Below, in pieces: positions 36,324 to 44,279 of a DNA stretch of 64,000 nucleotides (its first letter is position 1; each line of letters opens with the position of its first letter). The stretch lies in the NCBI GenBank assembly GCA_035695105.1, contig DASSEV010000059.1, positions 3,662-67,661 of the forward strand, in the 5' to 3' direction. Origin of the DNA: JAICYJ01 sp035695105. Lineage in GTDB: Bacteria; Actinomycetota; Thermoleophilia; Gaiellales; JAICJC01. The notes beneath the pieces are model-generated. The model did not search any database, was not told the DNA's origin, and worked only from the letters and a program-made list of their open reading frames with translations. The position numbers and the translations under genes are program-made.

Positions 36324-37046
36324 TTACGCCTGTGCGTGGTGCACGATCTCGATGTTGCACCCGTCCGGGTCGCGCACGAACGCGGCGTAGTACCCGGGGC
36401 TGTACCCGAAGCGTTCGCCCGGCGGCCCGTTGTCCTCGAAGCCGGCGGCGAGTGCGGCATCGTGGAACTCCTGGACCTGCCGCCGGTCGCCCGGAAACGC
36501 CACGTGCAGGTTCTCGGTCGGCCGGCCCGCGACGATCGAGAAGGAGCCGCTGCTGCCCGCGAACCGCACCCGATCCGGATGCTCGCCCGCCTTCCGGAAG
36601 CCGCCATGGGGCCCGACCAGCTCGTAGAAGGCGCACGACCTGGCCAGGTCGGCAACCCGGATCCAGACGTGGTCGATCGTCCCTGGGGGCCTCACGGCAT
36701 CGTGGTGCACGGCCTCGACGCTCATGCCGTCCGGATCGCGCAGGAAGCCGCCGTAGTAGTCCTCACCGTAGCGCGGCCGTAACCCGGGCCGGCCGTCGTC
36801 CATGTACCCCGCGTCCGTGCCGGCCTGCCAGAACGCGTCGACGTGCTCGCGGGAGGGCGCGGAGAAGCCGATGTGGACGCGTCGCGTCACGGGGATCGAG
36901 CGCGTCGCCTCGTAGAAGCCGAAGTCGTCCCACTCCCCGTCCGTCGACGGCCCGACGCCGAGCACTCCGAGCACCGTGTTGTAGAACCGCAGCGATTCAG
37001 CTGGGTCGGACACGCGGACGGTCACGTGATCGAACACCGGCGTCAC
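36324..37046 (-). CDS. VOC/glyoxalase-fold protein with two domains
   Basis: A 240-residue tandem vicinal-oxygen-chelate protein. The first half starts F-D-H-V-T-V-R-V-S-D and the second I-D-H-V-W-I-R-V-A-D, each followed by an S-x-x-F-Y core and closing with R-D-P-D-G (D-P-D-G-M-S-V-E and D-P-D-G-C-N-I-E), the Glu being the usual metal ligand. Related proteins are glyoxalases, dioxygenases or resistance proteins. Substrate unknown. GTG start. It ends convergent with the MFS gene. Confidence 0.8.
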   Translation of the reverse strand: MTPVFDHVTVRVSDPAESLRFYNTVLGVLGVGPSTDGEWDDFGFYEATRSIPVTRRVHIGFSAPSREHVDAFWQAGTDAGYMDDGRPGLRPRYGEDYYGGFLRDPDGMSVEAVHHDAVRPPGTIDHVWIRVADLARSCAFYELVGPHGGFRKAGEHPDRVRFAGSSGSFSIVAGRPTENLHVAFPGDRRQVQEFHDAALAAGFEDNGPPGERFGYSPGYYAAFVRDPDGCNIEIVHHAQA

Positions 37047-37092
37047 TATGGCAGATCACCTCGATCACCGCCATATTGCGGACGCAAGGCGA

Positions 37093-38358
37093 TTAGTGCG
37101 CGTGCGCCTGCTCGTGTGATGCGCGGCCGCGGCCGCCCGCATACCGCTCCGGCTCGGCCTGGAAGCGGTGGAGGCAGTGCTCGGAGCAGAACACGAATGT
37201 CTTCCCGCCGTGCTCCGCACGCAGCCCCTTGGCGCGGTCGACCTGCATGCCGCACACGGGGTCGGTCGCACCTCGGCGCATCGTCAGCCCGAACAGCGCG
37301 GCGAAGGCGACGGTGGCGAGCACGTTCAGCACCAGCTTGTAGTCGACCGTGATGGGAGCGAAGATGTCCGCCCTGCCGGGCCGCGTCTCGGGCACGATGC
37401 CCGCCACGGTGAACAGGCCGTCGATGGCGAGCGCCGCAATCACCATCGTGGTGAACATCAGCGCCGTGATGCGGATCGTGAACGCCATGCCGTAGTACTT
37501 CCGGTAGATCGCGAGGATCGGTAGCACGAGCAGGTCGGCGAAGATGAAGGCGAGCACGCCGCCGAAGCTGATCCCGCCCGACCACAGCACGGCGGCGAGC
37601 GGGACGTTGCCCACTGAGCATACGAAGCTGAGGATCGCGATCAGCGGTCCGATCAGCGCGTTCTCGATCGCGCTCACCGGCCCCGGAGCGTCGGTCAGGA
37701 ACAGCGACTGGAAGAACCCGTTGCCGAGCAGGCCGATGAACCCCGCGAGCAGGAAGCCGATCGAGATCTCCTTCCAGAGCATCTGCCAGTCGCCGCGGAA
37801 GTTGTGTGCCACGTCCGACCATGCCGACATGCTGGTGAGGCGCTGGCGCAACGGCATGGAATCGCCCGCCATGTGGTGCTGGTGGCCCGTGTCCGCCGCC
37901 AGCGCGTGCTGACGCGCCTCCCGCTCCAGCGACGGCGACACCACGACCCGGATGAACAGCGCCATCAGCGCGATCATCACCAGGCCGCCCAGGTACTCCG
38001 CGAGCGTGAACTGCCAGCCGATCAACACCCACAGCACCAGGCCGAGCTCCCAGACGAGGTTCGTCGAGGCGAACTGGAAGGCCATCGCGGAGGCGGCCGA
38101 CGCGCCCTTCTGGAACAGAGACTTGCCGATCGCCACCGCAGCGTAGGAACATGAGGAGGACGCGGCGCCGAGCAGCGTTGCCACGCCCACGGGCCGGGGC
38201 CCCGCCCCGGCCATGGCCGATTCGATCCGGCCGCGCGGCACCCATGCCTGCACGATCGCCGAGATCGCGAAGCCGAGCACGAGCGCCCACCAAACGTCCC
38301 AGGCCATGAGCAGCGCATTCTCGATCCCGCGCAGAACTTGCGATGCGATGTCGCCCAT
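37093..38358 (-). CDS. Metal/metalloid permease (DUF318/ArsP-like) fused to a YHS domain
   Basis: A 421-residue protein with about nine membrane helices of the DUF318 permease group: A-A-S-S-S-C-S-Y-A-A-V-A-I-G-K-S-L-F, then later C-S-V-G-N-V-P-L-A-A-V-L-W. A His-rich cytoplasmic loop (G-H-Q-H-H-M) lies in the middle. The C-terminal 55 residues form a YHS metal-binding domain (D-P-V-C-G-M-Q-V, F-V-F-C-S-E-H-C-L-H-R-F) and end in H-E-Q-A-H-A-H. It is probably a metal or arsenical exporter with a built-in metal-capture module. The ATG directly follows the arsR stop with no gap. Confidence 0.78.
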   Translation of the reverse strand: MGDIASQVLRGIENALLMAWDVWWALVLGFAISAIVQAWVPRGRIESAMAGAGPRPVGVATLLGAASSSCSYAAVAIGKSLFQKGASAASAMAFQFASTNLVWELGLVLWVLIGWQFTLAEYLGGLVMIALMALFIRVVVSPSLEREARQHALAADTGHQHHMAGDSMPLRQRLTSMSAWSDVAHNFRGDWQMLWKEISIGFLLAGFIGLLGNGFFQSLFLTDAPGPVSAIENALIGPLIAILSFVCSVGNVPLAAVLWSGGISFGGVLAFIFADLLVLPILAIYRKYYGMAFTIRITALMFTTMVIAALAIDGLFTVAGIVPETRPGRADIFAPITVDYKLVLNVLATVAFAALFGLTMRRGATDPVCGMQVDRAKGLRAEHGGKTFVFCSEHCLHRFQAEPERYAGGRGRASHEQAHAH

Positions 38359-38694
38359 TTAGGCGCCACCCGCCGCGGCGAGCAGCGACACGCCGCGCTC
38401 GGTGAGCGAGTACATCGTCATCTTTCCCTGCTTGCGGGCGCTGACGATGCCGCCCGCCTTCAGCACCTTCATGTGATGCGACACCAGGTTCTGTGAGCGC
38501 TGAGCGATCCAGGCCAGGTCGCAGACGCACAGCTCGTCGCCTCCGGTCAGCGCCATGGCGAGCGCCAGCCGGGTGGGGTCGCCCAGCGAGCGGTAGCCGT
38601 CGGCCAACCGCTCGGCCACCTCCACCGCCGGCCGGGCATCGCGCAGCCGCAGCCCGTGCTGCTCGTCGATGTGCAGGAGGACGCCGTCGGTCAC
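38359..38694 (-). CDS. ArsR/SmtB-family metal sensor
   Basis: A 111-residue winged-helix repressor: R-S-L-G-D-P-T-R-L-A-L-A, E-L-C-V-C-D-L-A-W-I, S-Q-N-L-V-S-H-H-M-K-V-L-K-A-G-G-I-V. The C-V-C of helix 3 is the thiolate site seen in CadC and ArsR, so it senses As(III), Cd(II), Pb(II) or similar. It is co-transcribed with the permease. TAGGAT sits six bases before its GTG (leaderless), next to a short dyad AACA-TC-TGTT (38706-38715). Confidence 0.9.
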   Translation of the reverse strand: MTDGVLLHIDEQHGLRLRDARPAVEVAERLADGYRSLGDPTRLALAMALTGGDELCVCDLAWIAQRSQNLVSHHMKVLKAGGIVSARKQGKMTMYSLTERGVSLLAAAGGA

Positions 38695-38731
38695 GGCATC
38701 ATCCTAACATCTGTTGATACGTACTGAGGAC

Positions 38732-39217
38732 TCAGCCGAGCAGGGCGAGCGCCGCGACCGCGGCGTAGATGGCTGCATACCCTGCGGTGAGCCGCACCAG
38801 CACGCCCGTCCCGGCGTCGCGCACGGTGAAGCCGGTGCTGCGCAGGAAGGCGATCTTGACCAGCTCACCGGCCAGCATCAGGAGCGAGAATGCGACGATC
38901 CATCCGGTCGACACGCCGCGCGCCACGGCGGTGATCATGGCGAGGTGGGCCGCATTGTTGAAGAGGACGAACACCGCGGCGGTCACCTCGTGCTCGATCC
39001 AGCGGTCGCCGATCGCCGCCAGCAATCCCAGCTCCGCGACCACCAGCAGCGCCAGCACGACGAGCCGGGAGCCGTCCGGGAGCACGGCCGGCCCGCTCGA
39101 CGTCAGCGCCGCCGCGTACGCGCCGAGGAACGCGACTCCCTTGACAGCGGTCTCGAGCAAACCGAGGGGGCCCCAGTCCGCGCGGTGCCACCCCGTTCTC
39201 CCCACCGCCCTGGTCAT
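38732..39217 (-). CDS. Hypothetical membrane protein coupled to the CarH-like regulator
   Basis: About 161 residues with four to five membrane helices (G-V-A-F-L-G-A-Y-A-A-A-L, L-V-V-L-A-L-L-V-V-A-E-L, V-A-A-L-A-L-L-G at the end) and a polar Asn-Asn-Ala-Ala-His in the third. No family was recognised. The ATG at 39217 overlaps the regulator stop (ATGA), so it is made together with the B12 photoreceptor-type regulator and may act in the same response. Confidence 0.6.
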   Translation of the reverse strand: MTRAVGRTGWHRADWGPLGLLETAVKGVAFLGAYAAALTSSGPAVLPDGSRLVVLALLVVAELGLLAAIGDRWIEHEVTAAVFVLFNNAAHLAMITAVARGVSTGWIVAFSLLMLAGELVKIAFLRSTGFTVRDAGTGVLVRLTAGYAAIYAAVAALALLG

Positions 39218-40086
39218 GCTCGCACGCGCCTGCGAAGCTCGCCCCCCAGCTGGCCGGCCGCCGAGAACATGTCCGGATCGAGCAGCTCCGCTCCCGCCTG
39301 TCTCGCCGCGTCGGCGGACGCACCGCGGCCTCCGAAGGCCAGCCGCGCCGGGGGAACGCCGGGAATCGGAGGCACCTGCGACAGCGGCTCCGGCGTGGCG
39401 GCGCTGAGCACGACGACGGCCGGGCGCAGCAGGCGCACCGCGTCGGCCAGGCTCTCGGCCGGCGTGTCGGCGCCCAGGAACGTGATCCGCCAGCCCTGCG
39501 AGCGAAGCGCGAGCCCGAAGGCGATCAGGCCGAGGTCGTGGCGCTCGCCCGCGGGGCAGGCCAGCACCGCCCGCGGTCCGGCTCCGGCATCCCAACCCCG
39601 AGCCAGGCCGAGCAGACGTCCGCGGATCAGGTTGCTTGCGAAGTGCTCCTCCGCCACGGTGGCGCGCCCCGTCGCCCAGCGCTCACCGAGATCGTCGAGC
39701 ATCGGCAGGATCACCCGGCCAAGCACCGCCTCCAGAGAGTAGGCGGCGAACACGCGGTCGAGCGCGGTGTTGGCGGCAGCCTCGTCGAACCGCGCGAGCG
39801 CGTCGCGCAGCTCCTCGAGCTCCGCGTCGAGCGACCGGCCCGGCACATCCGCGGACGCGGCCGCAGCGCCTGAGCGCACCGTGGTCGCCGCCTGCTGAGG
39901 CGACACGCCCGATTCGACCAGTCGCACCATCTCCCGCACGCGCCGCTCGTCCTCCTCCGAGTACAGCCGGTACCCGGACTCTGTCCGCACCGGCTCCAGC
40001 AGGCCGTACCGGCGTTCCCAGGCGCGCAGCAGCTCGGGCGATACACCGACCCGCCGAGCCATCTCTCCTATCCGTCGCTGCGCCAT
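39214..40086 (-). CDS. carH: MerR-type regulator with B12-binding domain (CarH/LitR-like)
   Basis: A 290-residue protein. Residues 4-75 are a MerR helix-turn-helix (I-G-E-M-A-R-R-V-G-V-S-P-E-L-L-R-A-W-E-R-R-Y-G). The helical cap has the AdoCbl motif W137-x9-E147-H148, and the Rossmann part has E-R-H-D-L-G (E-x-H-x-x-G, 181-186, His183 lower ligand). These define AdoCbl-dependent light-responsive repressors of carotenoid and other genes. In CarH the Trp is followed by the His that replaces the adenosyl group after light; here it is Ala138. TATACT lies 9 nt before the ATG. The divergent promoter has a perfect dyad. Confidence 0.88.
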   Translation of the reverse strand: MAQRRIGEMARRVGVSPELLRAWERRYGLLEPVRTESGYRLYSEEDERRVREMVRLVESGVSPQQAATTVRSGAAAASADVPGRSLDAELEELRDALARFDEAAANTALDRVFAAYSLEAVLGRVILPMLDDLGERWATGRATVAEEHFASNLIRGRLLGLARGWDAGAGPRAVLACPAGERHDLGLIAFGLALRSQGWRITFLGADTPAESLADAVRLLRPAVVVLSAATPEPLSQVPPIPGVPPARLAFGGRGASADAARQAGAELLDPDMFSAAGQLGGELRRRVRA

Positions 40087-40095
40087 GGTGAGGAG

Positions 40096-40148
40096 AGTAT
40101 ACAGACATTAGACAATGTCTTGACAGACCCGCAGGACGCGGCTACAGT
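40096..40148. promoter_or_regulatory. Divergent carH / secreted-protein promoters with dyad operator
   Basis: Minus strand: carH -10 TATACT (complement of 40096-40101). Plus strand: TTGACA (40120-40125), 17-bp spacer, TACAGT (40143-40148), a near-consensus promoter. Between them lies AGACATT-AGAC-AATGTCT (40103-40120), perfect 7-bp arms, the last base of which is the first base of the -35 box. One bound regulator could silence both sides. Several TACA words flank it. Confidence 0.65.
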
Positions 40149-40210
40149 AGCCCGCACAAACCTTGTACAAACCCAATACAGGGACGCAAGGTGAACGAAA
40201 GGGGGTCATC

Positions 40211-40825
40211 ATGACCATTCGACTGAGGCGGATCCTGCCCCTTGTGGCGGCACTGTTCGCTCTGCTGGCGATGGGCGGCTCAGCGGTTGCCAACGCCGGC
40301 ACCTCCACGACGGTGCGGCTCGATCGCGGCAGCACGGCGCTGACGACCGACACCGCCACCACAGGCGTGCTCGTCAGCCACGGCATCCTGCCGCTGCCGG
40401 TTGGCCCGGCCACCGTTACGCCGGTCGTCGACAACGGCATTGCGCTGCGCTACCGCTTCCCGATCACGGGCGGCATGGTCGACGCCAACACGCTCGCCGG
40501 CTACATCAAGCACTCGGGCGGCCTGCGGTTCCTCAACCTGGCCAACGGCAAGACGCTGACGCTGACAAACTTCAAGATCCTGATCAGCGCGCATCCCGGC
40601 CTGTCGGCCGAGGTGAACGGCAACCCGTCCGTGCGCGTCCGGATCCTCAACCTCGACCTGAGCGGCGCCTCGGTGGCGAAGGACATCCCCTGGGTGACCG
40701 TCTCCAACGTCAAGGCGACGCTGACCAAGACCGCGGCTGACGCGCTCAACGCCTCCCTGGGCGTCGGGTTCTTCTCCCGCGGCATCACGCTCGGCACGGC
40801 ACAGGTGCACGCCCACATCGCCTGA
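40211..40825 (+). CDS. Secreted protein, HtaA-like beta domain (weak)
   Basis: About 204 residues. A signal peptide (R-L-R-R-I-L-P-L-V-A-A-L-F-A-L-L-A-M-G-G) ends at A-V-A-N-A. The mature part is beta-rich: L-D-R-G-S-T-A-L, Y-R-F-P-I-T-G-G-M-V-D, I-K-H-S-G-G-L-R-F, L-T-L-T-N-F-K-I-L-I, G-V-G-F-F-S-R-G-I-T-L-G. The G-G-x-V-D/H-S-G-G-L pattern recalls the HtaA family of secreted proteins, some of which bind heme; this is a weak match. AAAGGGGG precedes the ATG at 40211. Its promoter shares the carH operator, so expression is probably light- or B12-controlled. A 12-bp hairpin follows. Confidence 0.7.
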   Translation: MTIRLRRILPLVAALFALLAMGGSAVANAGTSTTVRLDRGSTALTTDTATTGVLVSHGILPLPVGPATVTPVVDNGIALRYRFPITGGMVDANTLAGYIKHSGGLRFLNLANGKTLTLTNFKILISAHPGLSAEVNGNPSVRVRILNLDLSGASVAKDIPWVTVSNVKATLTKTAADALNASLGVGFFSRGITLGTAQVHAHIA

Positions 40826-40834
40826 CGCCGTGTC

Positions 40835-40870
40835 TGCGGGCCCCGGTGCCGCGTCCCCCCGGGGCCCGCA
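40835..40870 (+). terminator. 12-bp hairpin after the secreted protein gene
   Basis: Perfect arms TGCGGGCCCCGG / CCGGGGCCCGCA around a 12-nt loop, between the secreted protein gene and folE. No T-run. Confidence 0.6.
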
Positions 40871-40901
40871 CACTCCCCTCTCCCCCAAGGAGCCATGACG
40901 G

Positions 40902-41489
40902 TTGGAACCGATCTCCGCACTCCCCTCCCCGGCCAGGCTGGTCGACGTCGGCCGCGCAGAGCGGGCGGTGCAGGAGCTGCTGACGGCGCTCGGGGCCGAC
41001 ACGGCATCGGAGTCGCTGCGCGACACGCCGGCGCGGGTGGCTCGAATGTACGCGGAGCTGCTCGCGCCCGCTCCGGTCTCGATGACGACCTTCCCGAACG
41101 ACGAGCACTACGACGAGCTGGTGATCGCCCGTGACATCCCGGTCTACTCCCTTTGTGAGCACCACCTGCTTCCGTTCCACGGCGTTGCCCACGTCGCCTA
41201 CATCCCGGCAGACCGGATCGTCGGGCTCTCGAAGCTGGCGCGCGTCGTCGATCTGTTCGCCGGACGGCTGCAGGTGCAGGAACGCCTCACCCGACAGGTG
41301 GCCGAGTGGCTCTGGCACCAGCTGCAACCGCTCGGCGTCGGCGTGGTGATCGAGGCCGAGCACATGTGCATGAGCATGCGCGGCGTCCGCAAGCCCGGCG
41401 CGACCACCGCCACCTCGGCGCTGCTCGGGTCCGTGCGCGACGATCCGCGCACCCGCGACGAGTTCCTGTCGCTCGCTCGCCGCTCCTAG
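40902..41489 (+). CDS. folE: GTP cyclohydrolase I
   Basis: A 195-residue enzyme converting GTP to dihydroneopterin triphosphate, the first step to folate and pterins. S-L-C-E-H-H-L-L-P-F-H-G (zinc Cys and His), A-Y-I-P-A-D-R-I-V-G-L-S-K-L-A-R and E-A-E-H-M-C-M-S-M-R-G-V (second zinc Cys) are intact. The start is TTG 40902: AAGGAG at 40887-40892 is 9 nt upstream, while the nearby ATG (40895) is out of frame. It lies behind the carH-controlled gene; folE is found in LitR/CarH regulons of other bacteria, where pterin cofactor serves photolyases. Confidence 0.92.
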   Translation: MEPISALPSPARLVDVGRAERAVQELLTALGADTASESLRDTPARVARMYAELLAPAPVSMTTFPNDEHYDELVIARDIPVYSLCEHHLLPFHGVAHVAYIPADRIVGLSKLARVVDLFAGRLQVQERLTRQVAEWLWHQLQPLGVGVVIEAEHMCMSMRGVRKPGATTATSALLGSVRDDPRTRDEFLSLARRS

Positions 41490-42166
41490 AGCTGCCCCCG
41501 CACCCCGGCCTCCCGCTCGATGGCGGCGACCTGGGTACTGAGGTCGGCCTCGACCGCGGCCCGCGCGGATCCGCGGCGGAACATGGGAAGCACCGTGCGA
41601 TGGCTCGCGTCCTCGACCATCGTCGCGCAGGCCAGGTAGAACGCCGCGGCGCTGAGCGGAAGCCCGATCCAGCCGGATACGCGTTCCCAACCGCTGCCCC
41701 CGTGAACCTGGTAGATGCCGGTCAGGAGAAAGCGCACGCACGCGAGCAGCGCCACCACCGACAACACGGGCTTCGAAGCCGCCGATGCGCCGGCGAACGC
41801 GAGGATCACCGCGCTCATCGCGATCATGAACACGCCCAGCATTGGGCTGCGTGGAGCCGTTGTGGTGAGCGTGATGGTTCCCACGGTGGCCCAGGTCATG
41901 CCGAACAGTCCGAGGGCAGTGGCTCCGCCGGCGTCGCGCGCCCAGAATGCGAGGATCGAGGCGATCAGCTCCAGCGGAGCCACGAAGGCGATCATGATGA
42001 TCGCCAGCTGCCGGCTCTGACCCTCCGCCACCCAGGTCAGCTCGAGCGTCGAGAACAGGAATGAGCCGATGGCGAAGGCGAAGAATCCGATCGGCAGCGG
42101 GCTCGCCAGCGGCCGCAGCATGATCTGCACGGGCGCATCCGCCCTGCCGTTGCCTGCATCGCGCAT
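41486..42166 (-). CDS. GPR1/FUN34/YaaH-like membrane protein
   Basis: A 226-residue protein with six membrane helices. A-S-P-L-P-I-G-F-F-A-F-A-I-G-S-F near the start is the counterpart of the N-P-A-P-L-G-L-x-G-F signature of the acetate/succinate transporter family (SatP). The rest has the family's six-helix size plus a 35-residue charged tail. Assignment is moderate. AGGGAG precedes the ATG. Its stop overlaps the convergent folE by 4 bp. Confidence 0.6.
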   Translation of the reverse strand: MRDAGNGRADAPVQIMLRPLASPLPIGFFAFAIGSFLFSTLELTWVAEGQSRQLAIIMIAFVAPLELIASILAFWARDAGGATALGLFGMTWATVGTITLTTTAPRSPMLGVFMIAMSAVILAFAGASAASKPVLSVVALLACVRFLLTGIYQVHGGSGWERVSGWIGLPLSAAAFYLACATMVEDASHRTVLPMFRRGSARAAVEADLSTQVAAIEREAGVRGQL

Positions 42167-42298
42167 CGCTCGCTCCCTTCGGCCGGCGCACGGGCGCGCG
42201 CCAAGGGAACGGCGCTACCCGCAGGGCGCTGGTGCGAAACGGCGGCGCGTTCGCACCCCCCGGGTTTCGCCGCCTGATCGGGCGGGAACCGCCCGTGG

Positions 42299-42469
42299 AT
42301 GACCGACACACCGGAACGTGAAGCCGATCAGCGGGAGGAGGAGGCGGCGGAGGTGGTCGAGCGCCGCCGAGACGACCTGCCGTCGCAGCGGAACGTCAAC
42401 TCCCCCGAGGCGGGTCGGGCGCCGCGAGACACCGAGTTCGAACACCCGCGTAAGGACGAGGAGATCTGA
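42299..42469 (+). CDS. Small acidic hydrophilic protein (56 aa)
   Basis: ATG at 42299 to TGA at 42467. The peptide is highly charged and without hydrophobic core (E-E-E-A-A-E-V-V-E-R-R-R-D-D in the middle, P-R-K-D-E-E-I at the end), like small disordered actinobacterial proteins. It overlaps the convergent acetyltransferase gene by 74 bp, and its ribosome site is weak. No function can be given. Confidence 0.4.
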   Translation: MTDTPEREADQREEEAAEVVERRRDDLPSQRNVNSPEAGRAPRDTEFEHPRKDEEI

Positions 42470-43139
42470 GCTCGAACCCTGCAGCGCCGGCGCGGGGCTC
42501 GCGGACGCAGCCCCAGTGCCAGACCCCCGACGCGCGGTCGACGCCCTCACACACGATGCGGTAGCCGAACCTGCGGTAGAAGGTGAGCACGGACGGCTGA
42601 AACGTCAGCAGCGCGATGTCGGCGCCGACCGCATCGGCCTGGGCGTTGATCGCCCCGAGCAGCGCGCCCCCCAGACCGGTTCCCTGCGAGAGCGGGTCCA
42701 CCCCGATCAGGTCGAGGTACCAGTGATGCCCACCGGTCGCCCGGTGAAGCGCTGCGTCCGCGTCACCGAAGATGCGTCCGAACTCGGCATCGAACCGCGC
42801 CCACTGCCCCGGCCCGAGCGCTTCCTCGATCTGTTGGTAGCCGGTCGCCTCCAGACGCTCCGGCGAGAAGTGGGCCTCCGAGGGCCGTAGCAGCACGGCC
42901 ACGCCGGCCAGGCCGGCCGCCGCCGCGAGCACATCGCCATAGCGGAGCCCGTACCGGAGGTTCCAGGTCAGCGCCGCGGCAAGTCCGAGCGCGCGGGTTG
43001 CCGGATCCCGGAACAGATGCACGCAGAGCGGATCCTCCGCGAAGGCACGGGCCAGCATCTCACCCGCACCCCCGGCATCGTGTTCCGCCAGTCGGCGCAG
43101 CACTGTGCCGGGCCGGACGGCATATCGCTGTCGTTCCAT
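42396..43139 (-). CDS. GNAT-family N-acetyltransferase
   Basis: About 247 residues. The acetyl-CoA loop region is Y-L-D-L-I-G-V-D-P-L-S-Q-G-T-G-L-G-G-A-L-L (Q-x-x-G-x-G/A pattern), followed by L-L-T-F-Q-P-S-V-L-T-F-Y-R-R-F-G-Y. The N-terminal half fits the enlarged actinobacterial GNATs that start A-R-A-F-A-E-D-P. Acceptor unknown. The last 30 residues (basic, Pro-rich) overlap the small acidic gene on the other strand and may be a poorly conserved tail. Start ATG 43139. Confidence 0.82.
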   Translation of the reverse strand: MERQRYAVRPGTVLRRLAEHDAGGAGEMLARAFAEDPLCVHLFRDPATRALGLAAALTWNLRYGLRYGDVLAAAAGLAGVAVLLRPSEAHFSPERLEATGYQQIEEALGPGQWARFDAEFGRIFGDADAALHRATGGHHWYLDLIGVDPLSQGTGLGGALLGAINAQADAVGADIALLTFQPSVLTFYRRFGYRIVCEGVDRASGVWHWGCVREPRAGAAGFELRSPRPYAGVRTRCLAAPDPPRGS

Positions 43140-43191
43140 GGGCCGCAGTACGCGCTCGGCGGTGCGCCGGATTGCCGGCGAGGACGGATGA

Positions 43192-43737
43192 CTAGGTGCC
43201 GGGCCCGTCGAGGGCGTCGCGCACCTCGGCGATCCACGCCCGCTGGGCATCGAGCAGCCGCAGGGACACTCGGTGGTTGATCATCAGCCAGCGCTCGCGG
43301 TGGCCGAGCCCGCCCGCGACGTCCTGCGCCTCCGCGAGTCGCTGCTCCTGGATGTCGATCTCGCGCTCCAGTGCCTCGAGGCTCGAGCGCAGGACGTCGG
43401 GTGGCACCAGATCCGCCACCAGCAGCCGCACGGCGGCCTCGTTCTGGATCCGGGGGAACGGCGCCGGCGTCCGCAGCCATTCGCGCAGCGCTTCACGGCC
43501 GTTCTGGGTCAGCCTGTAGCGGGTGCGCTCGTTGGTGCGTCCCGGCTCCTTCGCCGCCTCGAGGTAGCCGAGCTTCGCCAGCCGCTTCGGCTCGGCGTAG
43601 TACTGGCTGGGCGCCGCGGCCCAGTAGAGCTTGGCGCCGCGCTCGGCCATGCGCCGGATGTCGTGGGCGCCGGCGCCGTCGTCTCCGACGAGCACCAGGA
43701 TGACGTAGCTGAAGGGAGTGAGGGAGTCGCTTGACAA
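43192..43737 (-). CDS. PadR-family regulator
   Basis: A 181-residue regulator: P-F-S-Y-V-I-L-V-L-V-G, then winged helix S-Q-Y-Y-A-E-P-K-R-L-A-K-L-G-Y-L and R-T-R-Y-R-L-T-Q-N-G, and a C-terminal dimerisation coiled region (E-R-E-I-D-I-Q-E-Q-R-L-A-E-A). The start must be TTG at 43737, which overlaps the -35 box of the divergent cupin gene; no better start is in frame. It probably controls the cupin gene. Confidence 0.83.
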   Translation of the reverse strand: MSSDSLTPFSYVILVLVGDDGAGAHDIRRMAERGAKLYWAAAPSQYYAEPKRLAKLGYLEAAKEPGRTNERTRYRLTQNGREALREWLRTPAPFPRIQNEAAVRLLVADLVPPDVLRSSLEALEREIDIQEQRLAEAQDVAGGLGHRERWLMINHRVSLRLLDAQRAWIAEVRDALDGPGT

Positions 43738-43759
43738 AGCTCTGATCCGGATCTATAAC
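43731..43759 (+). promoter_or_regulatory. Promoter of the cupin gene
   Basis: TTGACA (43731-43736), 17 bp, TATAAC (43754-43759). The palindrome GATCCGGATC (43744-43753) in the spacer is a possible PadR site. Confidence 0.6.
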
Positions 43760-43792
43760 CTCCGAAACAGATCTTATCATGAGAGGAGCGTC

Positions 43793-44269
43793 ATGCCAAC
43801 CGCAGCTACCCGCAACCAGCCCCTATGGTTCCTCGCCGACCTGGCGGTCGTCCATCTTCGCGGCGACGATACGGACGGACGCCTGGGCATCGTCGAGATC
43901 ACGATGCCGGCGGGCGATGAGCCGCCGCTCCACATCCACCACGACCACGACGAGATCTTCTGCGTCCTCGACGGGGAGCTCACGCTCTACCTGCCGGGAC
44001 GGGAGCAGCTCGTTCGTGCTGGAGATGTGTTCGTCGCGCCACGCGGCATCCCCCACATCTACCGGGCGGGAGACCAGGGCGCTCGCGCGCTGGTGCAGTC
44101 GACACCGGCCGGATTCGAGGCTTTCGTCGAGGCGGTCTCGGTCGAGGCCGACGACGACTGCCTGCCGGAGCCGGCCGGCCCGCCCACGCCGGAGCAGGTT
44201 GCTCGGTTGACCGTGGCCGCCGCCGACCACGGCATCGAGCTGATCGGCCCTCCCGGCGCGCGTCCGTGA
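43793..44269 (+). CDS. Single-domain cupin protein
   Basis: About 158 residues. Cupin motif 1 is P-L-H-I-H-H-D-H-D-E-I-F-C-V-L-D-G-E (two His, Glu and later His as metal ligands) and motif 2 is G-D-V-F-V-A-P-R-G-I-P-H-I-Y. A metal-dependent small-molecule enzyme or binding protein; substrate unknown. GAGAGGAG precedes the ATG at 43793; an in-frame start earlier would precede the promoter. Probably regulated by the divergent PadR. Confidence 0.85.
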   Translation: MPTAATRNQPLWFLADLAVVHLRGDDTDGRLGIVEITMPAGDEPPLHIHHDHDEIFCVLDGELTLYLPGREQLVRAGDVFVAPRGIPHIYRAGDQGARALVQSTPAGFEAFVEAVSVEADDDCLPEPAGPPTPEQVARLTVAAADHGIELIGPPGARP

Positions 44270-44279
44270 GAGACCGGGC

